From JBBRGK01 sp036741355 (GTDB taxonomy: Bacteria > Chloroflexota > Dehalococcoidia > CAUJGQ01), in NCBI GenBank assembly GCA_036741355.1, contig DAINSK010000068.1, forward strand, positions 1 through 10,915: DNA of 10,915 nucleotides, in the 5' to 3' direction. This document shows, one piece after another, positions 1 through 7,165 of this stretch. Made by a program: the position numbers and the translations under genes. Position 1 is the first letter of the stretch. Each line of letters starts with the position of its first letter. Below the pieces are notes generated by a model that was given only the letters and a program-made list of their open reading frames with translations, ran no database searches and was not told the DNA's origin.

Positions 1-89
1 GACACGTCGCGGAGCGCCCAGATCTGCTCTCCGGCCAGGTCGAAATGCCGGCTGACGTGGTCAACATCGATTGCGACGCCGACCTTCAA
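1..89 (-). CDS. ABC transporter ATP-binding protein, N-terminal fragment (runs off left edge)
   Basis: Only the first 29 codons lie in the window. The reading frame begins with a TTG codon that overlaps the TGA stop of the preceding ATPase gene (TTGA), with a GGCGGA-like purine stretch a few bases upstream, so the two genes are probably translationally coupled. The peptide contains IDVDHVSRHFDLAGEQIWAL, the usual opening strand of a MacB/LolD-type ABC ATPase before Walker A. Walker A itself lies beyond the edge, so function rests on this N-terminal pattern and on position in the operon. In this type of transporter two different ATPases can serve one or more FtsX-type permeases. The start is inferred from the overlap; no ATG is available nearby. 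Confidence 0.75.
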   Translation of the reverse strand, partial: MKVGVAIDVDHVSRHFDLAGEQIWALRDV

Positions 90-1015
90 CCGCGTCCGCC
101 GTCGCGCGCCGGTTCGGGACGAACTTCCACACGGTCCCCGGCAAAGTTCAGCCTGGCCCGCTCCGTGATCGATAGCTGTTCGAGCATTTCGCGCGGAATC
201 TGGAGCCGCCCCGCGGTATCGACGATCGCATAGTCGTCGTGCACGACGTCGAGCCTGCCTGCGTGATGTTCCAGTCTCCTGAACGTCTCAGTGCTTGTGC
301 GGCCGTCCCGGATCGTTACCACGCGGTTTACCCGCTCGCTGATCGCCGAGTCGTGGGTGACGATCACCACCGTGACGCCCAGCCGTTCGTTGAGCTCGGC
401 GAGCACGGCAAACACGGCGTCCGCGCCAATCGAGTCGAGCTCGCCGGTCGGCTCGTCGGCGAGCAGGAGCGCGGGATTATTCGCCAGAGCCACGGCGATC
501 GAGACGCGTTGCTGTTCTCCGCCGGATAGCTGTTCCGGGTGGTGGTTGAGACGCGGCGAGAGGCCGACACTTGCAAGCAGTTCTGTGGAGCGGGCGCGTG
601 CCTTCGAACGAGATACGCCGTCGAGCATGAGGGGCACTTCGACGTTCTCTTGAGCGGTAAGGTACGGAATCAGATTGCGTCCGGTCTGCTGCCAGACAAA
701 GCCGACCTGGTTCCGGCGGTGCGCCACCATCTCTTCGGCAGTCATCGCCAGGAGGCTGCGCCCGCCGACATAGGCGCGCCCGGCACTCGGCGTATCGAGA
801 CCGGCCAGGATGTTCAGGAGCGTGGTTTTTCCTGAGCCAGATGCGCCGACGATTCCCATGAATTCGCCGCGGGGTACACGTAGGTCCAGGCCGCGAAGGG
901 CGACGACCTCGAGGTCGGCGATCTTGTAGATCTTGAACAGGTCTTCGCACAGGATGAAGTACTTGTCAATCGCCTCGTCCACGAGGCCCGCGTACCTATT
1001 CGCCTCTACTGCCAT
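86..1015 (-). CDS. ABC transporter ATP-binding protein (MacB/LolD type) with AbrB-like C-terminal extension
   Basis: This cytoplasmic ATPase should power the FtsX-type permease encoded just upstream. With the start used here it has 309 residues: Walker A GASGSGKTT at 57-65, Q-loop near Q109, signature LSGGEQQR at 163-170, Walker B LLLADEPTGELD at 183-194 and the switch histidine H221. I chose ATG at 1015 over the TTG twelve bases upstream because GGAG lies six bases before the ATG. The ATPase core ends near residue 245. Residues about 258-301 (AIVDTAGRLQIPREMLEQL and a closing GDRVEVRP) look like an AbrB/SpoVT swapped-hairpin segment, which I recall from related actinobacterial and Chloroflexi ATPases. 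The gene follows the permease after 52 bases and overlaps the next ATPase by 4. The substrate cannot be told from sequence. Confidence 0.93.
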   Translation of the reverse strand: MAVEANRYAGLVDEAIDKYFILCEDLFKIYKIADLEVVALRGLDLRVPRGEFMGIVGASGSGKTTLLNILAGLDTPSAGRAYVGGRSLLAMTAEEMVAHRRNQVGFVWQQTGRNLIPYLTAQENVEVPLMLDGVSRSKARARSTELLASVGLSPRLNHHPEQLSGGEQQRVSIAVALANNPALLLADEPTGELDSIGADAVFAVLAELNERLGVTVVIVTHDSAISERVNRVVTIRDGRTSTETFRRLEHHAGRLDVVHDDYAIVDTAGRLQIPREMLEQLSITERARLNFAGDRVEVRPEPARDGGRG

Positions 1016-1067
1016 CCGCCACTCCAACCCACCGCCACCGGTCGCGACAACGCCGTGCCGGGTACGG

Positions 1068-4000
1068 TTAGACCTCGCCCATGCGCAGCGCCCGACTCAC
1101 AGACAGTCTGGCGTACAGTAGCACGAGCGAGATTATCGCCGCAACGAACACCACCGTCAGCCCCAGGTAGGAGGTGACTAACGCCTCCCAGCTTACGCGG
1201 CTGACGAATGGAGGTACGACGGCGTCCCCCGTCTCGGTCAGTCCCATGAAGCCCAGCATCAGGCGGCTAAGCGGCAGTCCGAGAATCGTGCCGGTGATTA
1301 CGCCGGCCGCGACGACAAAAACTTGCTCGAAGGTCACCACCCCGACAATCTGCGGCGTCGATAGGCCCATGGTGCGCAGGACCGCAAACTCGAGCGAACG
1401 GCCGCGCGCCGTAAGGTACGAATAGACGGTGAATCCCAGCGCGGTGAGCAGCAGGATCGCGACAAAGGCGAGGAACAAGATCCCTTCCCAACTCGCGGCG
1501 ACGAGTGGGTCGCGCTGCTGATTCGCGCGAATCGCTGCCAGGCTCACGACCTGGTCCGCTCCCATATTCGATTTGCGCACCGCGGCGTCCGGGTCGTCGA
1601 TCAGGCTGGAACCGTTGGCCCACACTTCATTGGCGTAGTAGGCATCGGCTCCTGCAGGAAGACGGTTGATGTCGTACTGCAACCGGTTCAGGTTTACGAC
1701 GAGGAAATTCTGCTTTGTGTCCGCGGCGTAGGTCGGGAAGTACGAGAAGACTCCAGCGATCCGGATATCGCCGTAAACGCGCGTCAGAAAGACCTGGACT
1801 ACCGAGCCAGTATGTAACCCTGTCGCATCGAGGAACGATTGGCTGACGAATGCGTCGAGCGGTTGTTCGTCATCCTTAGCCCGAAAGCCGTGCGTTTGGA
1901 GGCTGGTTCGGTCTCTGCTCCACGTCAGTTGCGCTGAGCCCTTGCCGCCGTGCGCCTGTGCTTCGGATCGGTTGAATGTGTCGCTCACCGGTTTCAACTG
2001 CAGGCCGTTCAGCACCTCCAGCGCATCGACGTTTTCGAAGTCCTGGATAATCACCGGATCGGCAAAACCGGCCGGCCCGTTGGTGCGGGCGGCGTTGGTG
2101 GACACCTGCAGGTCATCGAAGAACTCTTGTATGGTCTCTGGTTGCTGGGAGTTTCGGGCACGTACGTAGAGCGACAGGAAATGGAGGGGCTGCGCCGGTG
2201 GCGGCCCCGGGCGAGCAGTAAATCCCGATCCGGGCTGATCGAGCGACGCCGCGAAGAACTGCCAGTCCCCGGCAACCGGTTGCGGTCCGTTCTGGCTGGT
2301 CAGGGCGTAATCGACCACGCGCCCGTTTCGGTCAAGCAAACGGACAGCCAGGGTGTAGCCCTGGCTCGGGCTTGGGGTCTTCACCCACACACCGATCCAG
2401 TGGGCGCCATCCGCAACGGGGATCCCTGGTTGGTCCTTGAGGTCGTTTTTAGCCAGCGTCTTCTCCATGCCGGTCAACGAGTGCGGGCTGAAGTCACCCC
2501 GCCAGAAGGCCACGGAATCAAACGTTTTCGGGTCTATCCCGAGGACCGTGCCGTCGATACTGGTGAACTGCTTAGGGCTGTAACTGAACCCCGTCCGCAT
2601 CGCCGGCGACGCCGTCGTCGCGTCGACCAACTGTCCAACCCTGCCGGCCAGTTCGGCCGGAACGGTGGTTGGCGGCTGGCGAATCCCCTGGACGCGTAGA
2701 TCCGCTCCTGCCTGGTAGCTGGCGCGGTCCTGATAGCTGCGGTCGAGCGTGGCACGGAAGCCCGAGGCGAACATTCCCAGGCTGGTGGCGAGGATGAGCA
2801 GGAGAATGAGCCGGCTGTAGTGGACAGGGGTACGCACGATGTGCCACAGACCGAGCAATATACTCGTACCGCTCATCTCACCTACCAGCCGCACGATCAG
2901 CCGAAGGATCAACGGGAAGAGGCGGAGGAAGAGCAACGCGATCATCAGCGTGAAGAGTGCCGGCGTAACGAGCAGCAGAGGATCAGCTTTAAGACCGCCG
3001 AAAAGCTGTTTGGTGACAAGCGAGCCGCGCTGGCGCAGTTCATAGAACAGCAGTCCGCCCACGACGATCAGGAAAACGTCCAGGTAGTACCGCGTAAACA
3101 CCGATCCTTGTTCTGGCCTCGAAACGGCCTGCTTATACAGGACCATACTGAAGCGGCTTGCGCGGAACGCGGGCCAGAGCAGCGCCGCGAGGGAGAGCAG
3201 CGATCCGGCGACCGCCAGCTCGTAGGCCTGTGTGGAGATGTACACGTCCAGCAAGTGACCGCCGGAGAGGCTGTGAAACGGCGGGGTTGGGCCCAGGAGC
3301 TTGACGATAAGACCCGCCAGCGGCGGTCCAAACGCCATACCGAGCAGTGCGATCATCCCGCCCTCAAGGGCATAGACAGTCATGATCTGGCGGGTGCTGG
3401 CGCCACGACTCTTGAACAGGGCGATCTCGCCCGCCTGCCGGTCCACGAGCATGGTCGAAACCATGATGATGTAGTACAGGACGATGCCGACTACCTGCAT
3501 GATCAGCGCGAACAACGGCAGCCGCGTGAAAAAGAGCTTCTGCTGGAACGTCTCGATGACGTCAGGGACCTTGGTATCGACCGTCGTGCGCTCTAGCTGC
3601 TGGCGCAACACGCTGGACATAGCGTTGAAGCCGAGTCGCGCTTTCGTGGCGACACGAGCGTTGATTGCGGCGGTGTTGACGAAGAAGTACGTCGTGTAAT
3701 CGGTGGACATGTCCGGCAGGTAGCCGGCAACGACCTCCGACATGCTCCGGTTATCGATGAAAAAGGGGTAGGTCGGCCAGGTAGTGGTGGTCACGGCGAA
3801 GCGATCGGTCTTGCCGAACCAGTACTCCTCCGACGGATCATTCGGCTCGATGATTCCCCCGATGACCATGGTCACCGGTGGGTTTTCGACGTGCCAGAAC
3901 GGGTGCATATCGAACCGATCGCCGACGTGCAGGTTGAATCGGTCGGCGGTCTCTTTACCCACCACGGCGTTGAGCGTGGGTGGCTGCGTGGGGTCCTTAG

Positions 4001-4454
4001 CGGCTTCCGTGTGCAGGGTCAATTCGCCATCGACCACGTGCACGTGCTGTGGCAGATCTTCGATTTCCTGGAAAAACGAGCGTGGACGGTTGTCGTCCTT
4101 GGGAACGTCCCCGCCCGGCGGCGTGAGGAAAAACGTCGAGCTTTTTCCGTACTCTTCGCTGCCCTTCAGAAAGCGGCCCGCGTAGCCGTTTACGACGCTC
4201 AGCACCGTTTGTCGGCGCTGGGCATATTCCCTCGGCCGCGCCGGCACGCTGCTGTTCAGCACCTGGACGTCGAGGTCGAGCGTCGGCGTTTGGCGCAGCG
4301 CGTAGCTAAGACCCAGGTCGCGAATTGCGTCGGAATAGATGGCGGTAGCGGCGGTCAGGGCGGCTGCGACGACCACGCCGACCGCGACGACCGTGAGCAG
4401 CTTCCAATGCCCGAGCGATCGACGCAGAACCAGGTTCAATAGAGAGAGCAGCAT
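1068..4454 (-). CDS. FtsX-like ABC transporter permease, two FtsX domains with large extracytoplasmic regions
   Basis: The product is a 1128-residue inner-membrane permease of the MacB/LolCE/FtsX superfamily. An N-terminal helix (about 17-40) is followed by a MacB-like periplasmic region (about 45-305). The first FtsX domain has helices near 311-335, about 360-390 and 411-435. Middle helices lie near 457-470, 490-525 and 544-565. A second extracytoplasmic region (about 570-985) precedes the C-terminal FtsX domain, with helices near 990-1013, 1036-1066 and 1090-1116. Cytoplasmic coupling segments RQAGEIALFKSRGAS and RSLEFAVLRTMGLS mark both domains. Residues about 680-782 read like a carbohydrate-binding-type beta-sandwich (WIGVWVKTP, then FFDDLQVS). 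The ATG at 4454 follows an in-frame TAG directly, so the frame cannot extend upstream; no close Shine-Dalgarno is seen. It is first gene of the operon with the two ATPases. Such permeases move lipoproteins, lipids, peptides or act mechanically; the substrate is unknown. Confidence 0.93.
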   Translation of the reverse strand: MLLSLLNLVLRRSLGHWKLLTVVAVGVVVAAALTAATAIYSDAIRDLGLSYALRQTPTLDLDVQVLNSSVPARPREYAQRRQTVLSVVNGYAGRFLKGSEEYGKSSTFFLTPPGGDVPKDDNRPRSFFQEIEDLPQHVHVVDGELTLHTEAAKDPTQPPTLNAVVGKETADRFNLHVGDRFDMHPFWHVENPPVTMVIGGIIEPNDPSEEYWFGKTDRFAVTTTTWPTYPFFIDNRSMSEVVAGYLPDMSTDYTTYFFVNTAAINARVATKARLGFNAMSSVLRQQLERTTVDTKVPDVIETFQQKLFFTRLPLFALIMQVVGIVLYYIIMVSTMLVDRQAGEIALFKSRGASTRQIMTVYALEGGMIALLGMAFGPPLAGLIVKLLGPTPPFHSLSGGHLLDVYISTQAYELAVAGSLLSLAALLWPAFRASRFSMVLYKQAVSRPEQGSVFTRYYLDVFLIVVGGLLFYELRQRGSLVTKQLFGGLKADPLLLVTPALFTLMIALLFLRLFPLILRLIVRLVGEMSGTSILLGLWHIVRTPVHYSRLILLLILATSLGMFASGFRATLDRSYQDRASYQAGADLRVQGIRQPPTTVPAELAGRVGQLVDATTASPAMRTGFSYSPKQFTSIDGTVLGIDPKTFDSVAFWRGDFSPHSLTGMEKTLAKNDLKDQPGIPVADGAHWIGVWVKTPSPSQGYTLAVRLLDRNGRVVDYALTSQNGPQPVAGDWQFFAASLDQPGSGFTARPGPPPAQPLHFLSLYVRARNSQQPETIQEFFDDLQVSTNAARTNGPAGFADPVIIQDFENVDALEVLNGLQLKPVSDTFNRSEAQAHGGKGSAQLTWSRDRTSLQTHGFRAKDDEQPLDAFVSQSFLDATGLHTGSVVQVFLTRVYGDIRIAGVFSYFPTYAADTKQNFLVVNLNRLQYDINRLPAGADAYYANEVWANGSSLIDDPDAAVRKSNMGADQVVSLAAIRANQQRDPLVAASWEGILFLAFVAILLLTALGFTVYSYLTARGRSLEFAVLRTMGLSTPQIVGVVTFEQVFVVAAGVITGTILGLPLSRLMLGFMGLTETGDAVVPPFVSRVSWEALVTSYLGLTVVFVAAIISLVLLYARLSVSRALRMGEV

Positions 4455-5048
4455 CTAGAAGCCGGCCTTCGCGCCTCCAACCGGCGCGCGGTGAAGGTAG
4501 CACGCCGGCAAGCGGTAAGCAAAGGTTGTGCGGGGCCGTCTGTCAGGTTTGTGTATAGCCACGCACAGGTTGGTGAGTCTGGCGATCAAGGAGCATGCAT
4601 TGCAGATTATTTTGCGGCACCGGCAATGCTGTTGAAGTGCACCGAGCAGTTTGGTGCGTCAATGACGAAAAGCGGTGGGTGGGTGATGGAGATTACGCGA
4701 ACCAAGAACAGGTGCCGGCAGCAGGCGTCCCCGTACTCGTCGATCACCGCGGTCGATGAGACGTTGAAAACGAGACGGGTATCGAAACACCGCCCCGTGC
4801 GTGGTGCCTCCGCACCCCGCTCCCCGACCGGTTGGTTCAGGCAAGAGTCGTTTCTCGGACAGTCCGTCAGGCTGCGATGAGAGGACAGTTCCGTGTTGGC
4901 GAGGCGAATGGGCAGCCATTCTTAACCATGAAGCTTGCCGAAGGTGTGACCCTGATGACCTTGTGACTCGCGCGGGCACGATACCCTTCGATAGTTCACA
5001 ACGACGCCTCGACGTTGAGGAACTCACCCTCGGAACGAGGCATGCACG
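4455..5048. other. Long intergenic region without a convincing gene
   Basis: These 594 bases separate the start of the ABC operon from the end of the OsmC gene. Open frames on both strands have compositions unlike the neighbouring proteins and no recognisable motif, apart from one short kinase-like stretch listed separately. The promoter of the leftward ABC operon should lie here. A TATACA hexamer on the minus strand (4552-4557) is a possible -10 box, but no convincing -35 box pairs with it. A small perfect stem, CCTCG-GAA-CGAGG (5028-5040), sits just beyond the OsmC stop but has no T-tract, so I do not call it a terminator. No tRNA, repeat array or riboswitch was recognised. Confidence 0.6.
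4877..4966 (+). pseudogene. Possible relic of a serine/threonine protein kinase N-lobe
   Basis: A 29-codon stretch ends in TGA and contains VGEANGQPFLTMKLAEG. That pattern resembles the hinge-region strand of bacterial Hanks-type kinases (VGEh.GQPyftMklveGg). No Lys-bearing beta3 strand, HRD or DFG motif is found on either side, so at best this is an eroded fragment. Chance similarity in GC-rich DNA is a serious alternative. Confidence 0.2.
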
Positions 5049-5530
5049 TCACCGGTCGACCGGTGCGAGCGCGTCGATGTCCCCGCGGGCAAGCTCTTCC
5101 CCCGCTGCGTTCAGAATTCGGTAGCACTGGCGAATGCCAACGGCCCCCCGGAGCATGGCGCTGGCGGGGCAGTAGCGGGTATCCGAGCGGGTAATCGCGC
5201 TCCGAACATAGCTCTCGTCGACCGCATTGGCGGTCACGACATGCTCGACGGTGAGCGAGCGGAACACCTTCGGGTGCGTCTCCGCCCATGGCCCGGTGAC
5301 GCGCACCTCGTAGGCAGTTACGGCTTGGTGCCGGTTACGGAGGGGGGTGATGACATCCCTACCGGTGCATCCCCCAAACCCATCGCCAGGACGTCGATGG
5401 GTTTGGGGCGGTGGCCCTGGCCACCCACCTCGGCGCTGGCGTCCATAACTATCTGGAGACCGTGCTGGTCGACGCCTCGAAACGCCATGCCATCGACCAG
5501 TTCGACCCGCACGTCCGTTGTCTCCCTCAT
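5049..5530 (-). pseudogene. OsmC family protein, broken by a single-base frameshift
   Basis: OsmC/Ohr-family proteins reduce or sense peroxides and react with thiol species through two cysteines. Here the N-terminal half (5530-5372) and the C-terminal half (5372-5049) lie in different frames. The first gives GMAFRG, DASAEVGG and RPKPIDVLAMGLG; the second gives GCTGRDVI, VTAYEVRVTG, HPKVF and RYCPASAML. Adding one G to the GGGGG run at 5371-5375 restores a continuous 160-residue protein with both expected cysteines, Cys55 and Cys121. Read as it stands, translation ends after 70 residues (stop at 5318) and loses both. The start is secure: AAGGAGG lies six bases before ATG 5530, and the ATG overlaps the stop of the DUF302 gene (ATGA). 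The codons beyond the break are otherwise well kept, which suggests a recent mutation or a homopolymer sequencing error rather than long decay. Confidence 0.85.
5372..5408. repeat. Perfect 14-bp inverted repeat inside the OsmC gene
   Basis: CCCCAAACCCATCG (5372-5385) is followed by a 9-base spacer and by its exact reverse complement CGATGGGTTTGGGG (5395-5408). The left arm ends in the C5/G5 run where the OsmC reading frame breaks. In the mRNA this would form a strong hairpin within coding sequence. Confidence 0.85.
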
Positions 5531-5955
5531 GACCCTCCTCCTTCAACAGAACCAGCAACCGCTACGAGCATCTGCTGGAGGCCCTGCCGCGCCTCGGTGG
5601 CCACCGCCGACAGAGCTGGGACGTCCGCAATGCCGAGCGCGACCAGCGGGTCCATCGCTTCCACGACAGTCCCCTCGCCGTCCTCGTAGATGATGACGTT
5701 GCAGGGCAGCAGCAGGCCGATGCTCGGGTCCGCCTGCAGGGCACGATGCGCCAGCGGCGGGTTGCACGCACCGAGGATGATGTAGGGGCGATAATCCACG
5801 TCGAGCTTCTGCTTCAACGTGGCCCGCACATCGATTTCGGTCAGCACACCAAAGCCCTGCTCCTTAAGCGCGGCTCTCGTCCGCTCCACCGCCTCGCCGT
5901 GGGGGACCTGCAGCCGGACGCCGAACCCGTACGGTGACGTCACCGTGCTTACCAT
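5527..5955 (-). CDS. DUF302 domain-containing protein
   Basis: The 142-residue protein matches the DUF302 family over most of its length. Family hallmarks visible are KEQGFGVLTEIDV (31-43), ATLKQKLDV (45-53), LGACNPPLAH (61-70) and GLLLPCNVIIYE (80-91), which place two conserved cysteines at 64 and 85. The biochemical function of DUF302 is not established; the small alpha/beta domain with conserved cysteines suggests a redox or ligand-binding role. There is no signal peptide or membrane helix, so it is probably cytoplasmic. The start at ATG 5955 has AGGAG eight bases upstream. It follows the deacetylase gene after 83 bases and overlaps the OsmC start by four bases, so the two are very likely translated together. 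Confidence 0.92.
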   Translation of the reverse strand: MVSTVTSPYGFGVRLQVPHGEAVERTRAALKEQGFGVLTEIDVRATLKQKLDVDYRPYIILGACNPPLAHRALQADPSIGLLLPCNVIIYEDGEGTVVEAMDPLVALGIADVPALSAVATEARQGLQQMLVAVAGSVEGGGS

Positions 5956-6038
5956 GTCGTTACTCCTGTCCTCGCCAGCTCCGCTGAAGGTAGCTAGCGT
6001 GTATGGCTCCCACCTGCCTGCCGTCCGTTCCTTGCGTC

Positions 6039-6755
6039 TTAGCCGTGCAACGCCGGTACAAAGATGTGCGGGTCAGCGACGAGCAGCGGCGAAGCGCTGC
6101 GGAAGATTTCTGCATAGGCGACGCCGAGCATGCGGCCGTAGTACTGGTCCTCCGCCTCATACAGGCTGAGCAAGCGGTCTCCCTCGGCCTTGAAAATGGA
6201 ACCGTAGGCTGCAAGCGCCTGCCGTTTGTGGTCGTACGCAGCGCTCACATCCACGGCGAAGGCGAATTCGCTCCAGGCAGGCTCCATCTTGCAGTGCGGG
6301 AAAAAGAGCCGCTCCACGGCCCAGGGCGCCTGGCCAGCAAGCTCCTCACCGCCAGGTACCTGGTCCCACTGCCCCAGCCGTGCCAGAAACACTGCCGCCC
6401 GCGTGAGGCCGACCGACGCCGCATGGTCAGGATGGACACACGCTTCTCCGGTCCCGTACACCCAGCGGGGGCGGTGGGTACGAATCAGGTGCGCAACCGT
6501 GAGCCGCACCGCCTGCGTATCGGTCAGGAAGCGGTCTTGCAGACCCAGGCAGCTGCGCTCCACCCCAAGGATTCGCGCTGCCTCGACTGCCTGCTGCGCT
6601 CGCACGCCTCGCTCGGCGAACTCCGTCGGCTCACCGTCGGTCAAATCGACAAGCAAGACCTGCTGGCCTCGGTCGGCCAGCAGGCGCAGCGTCCCACCCA
6701 TCTGGGTCTCGGCATCGTCCGGGTGCGCGGCGATGACGAGTGTGTCGTAGGGCAT
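6039..6755 (-). CDS. bshB1: PIG-L/LmbE family deacetylase, BshB1-like (bacillithiol biosynthesis)
   Basis: This 238-residue protein is a zinc-dependent N-acetylglucosamine deacetylase of the LmbE superfamily. AHPDDAE at 10-16 and HPDH at 108-111 supply the expected ligands (His11, Asp14, His111), and Asp13 is the likely catalytic base. DLTDGEPTEFAERG, AVEAARILGVER and the C-terminal YYGRMLGVAYAEIF follow the pattern of Bacillus BshB1, which removes acetyl from GlcNAc-malate during bacillithiol synthesis. Length agrees with BshB1 (about 235) rather than with the longer mycothiol enzyme MshB (about 300). GGGAG lies six bases before ATG 6755. The gene starts 24 bases after the DUF2892 stop. Neither bshA nor bshC is in the window, so a different GlcNAc conjugate remains possible. 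Confidence 0.85.
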   Translation of the reverse strand: MPYDTLVIAAHPDDAETQMGGTLRLLADRGQQVLLVDLTDGEPTEFAERGVRAQQAVEAARILGVERSCLGLQDRFLTDTQAVRLTVAHLIRTHRPRWVYGTGEACVHPDHAASVGLTRAAVFLARLGQWDQVPGGEELAGQAPWAVERLFFPHCKMEPAWSEFAFAVDVSAAYDHKRQALAAYGSIFKAEGDRLLSLYEAEDQYYGRMLGVAYAEIFRSASPLLVADPHIFVPALHG

Positions 6756-6779
6756 AAGCTTCTCCCAGCAGCGCTGCTC

Positions 6780-7040
6780 TCAGCGCCCGAGCTGCCGCCG
6801 CGCAGCGCCACCGCGGAGTGGGGCCCCGAGCAGCGGCCCCACGAGGCACCAGTTCAGGAACCCGGCAGCCACCGGCACAAGGCCAACCATGGCGACGATG
6901 AGGCCAAGCGGCTGCGGCATGAAAGCGAGGCCGGTGGCAATGAGGATGAGCCCGAGGAGCACGCGGACGCCACGTCCCAACGGCGTGGCGATCGCGGCGA
7001 CGGCGCGGTCAGTGGGGCGGTGCTGCAATTGCGTGTGCAT
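6780..7040 (-). CDS. DUF2892 (YgaP-type) small membrane protein
   Basis: This 86-residue protein has a basic N-terminus, then two hydrophobic segments at about 26-41 and 45-63 around a Pro-Gln-Pro turn. A cysteine (Cys65) after the second helix fits the YgaP transmembrane domain family (DUF2892), which occurs alone or joined to rhodanese domains in sulfur-transfer proteins. No rhodanese domain is present here. AAGGAG lies eight bases before ATG 7040, and the predicted palindromic operator is about 105 bases upstream. It is the promoter-proximal gene of the leftward unit that continues with the BshB1-like deacetylase, DUF302 and OsmC. The protein should sit in the cytoplasmic membrane; its biochemical role is unknown. 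Confidence 0.85.
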   Translation of the reverse strand: MHTQLQHRPTDRAVAAIATPLGRGVRVLLGLILIATGLAFMPQPLGLIVAMVGLVPVAAGFLNWCLVGPLLGAPLRGGAARRQLGR

Positions 7041-7145
7041 GGCTGGACTCCTTGTGGTGACAACGTGCTCCCGCCGGCATTTGCGACGCGGCTGGTACAG
7101 CGGCGTGGTGCGGGATACTGGCCACCTGGCAAGCTCAAGTATCAG

Positions 7146-7162
7146 ATACCCCCATGGGGTAT
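7146..7162. promoter_or_regulatory. Palindromic operator resembling CsoR-family (CsoR/CstR/FrmR/RcnR) sites
   Basis: ATACCCCCATGGGGTAT is a perfect 7-3-7 palindrome in the middle of the divergent intergenic region, about 105 bases from the DUF2892 start and 95 bases from the methyltransferase start. CsoR-family repressors recognise AT-flanked C-tract/G-tract palindromes of the TACCC...GGGTA kind. It lies in the only AT-rich patch of the intergenic region and overlaps a -10 box, as expected of a repressor site. No CsoR-family gene is in the window. Confidence 0.6.
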
Positions 7163-7165
7163 ACT
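7160..7165 (+). promoter_or_regulatory. Probable -10 box for the methyltransferase transcript
   Basis: TATACT matches the TATAAT consensus at five of six positions and overlaps the right arm of the palindromic operator. It lies 92 bases before the methyltransferase start. The matching -35 region (about 7137-7142) is poor, so an activator or alternative sigma factor may be involved, or this is not the true promoter. Confidence 0.4.

Noticed and set aside
2820..3596. A 258-codon plus-strand open frame opposite the permease
   Set aside because: It is antisense to conserved FtsX-domain helices, has a low-complexity Glu/Arg/Gln composition and no recognisable motif.
5028..5040. Stem CCTCG-GAA-CGAGG just after the OsmC stop as a terminator
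   Set aside because: The stem is only five pairs with no T-run following on the minus strand; too weak to call.
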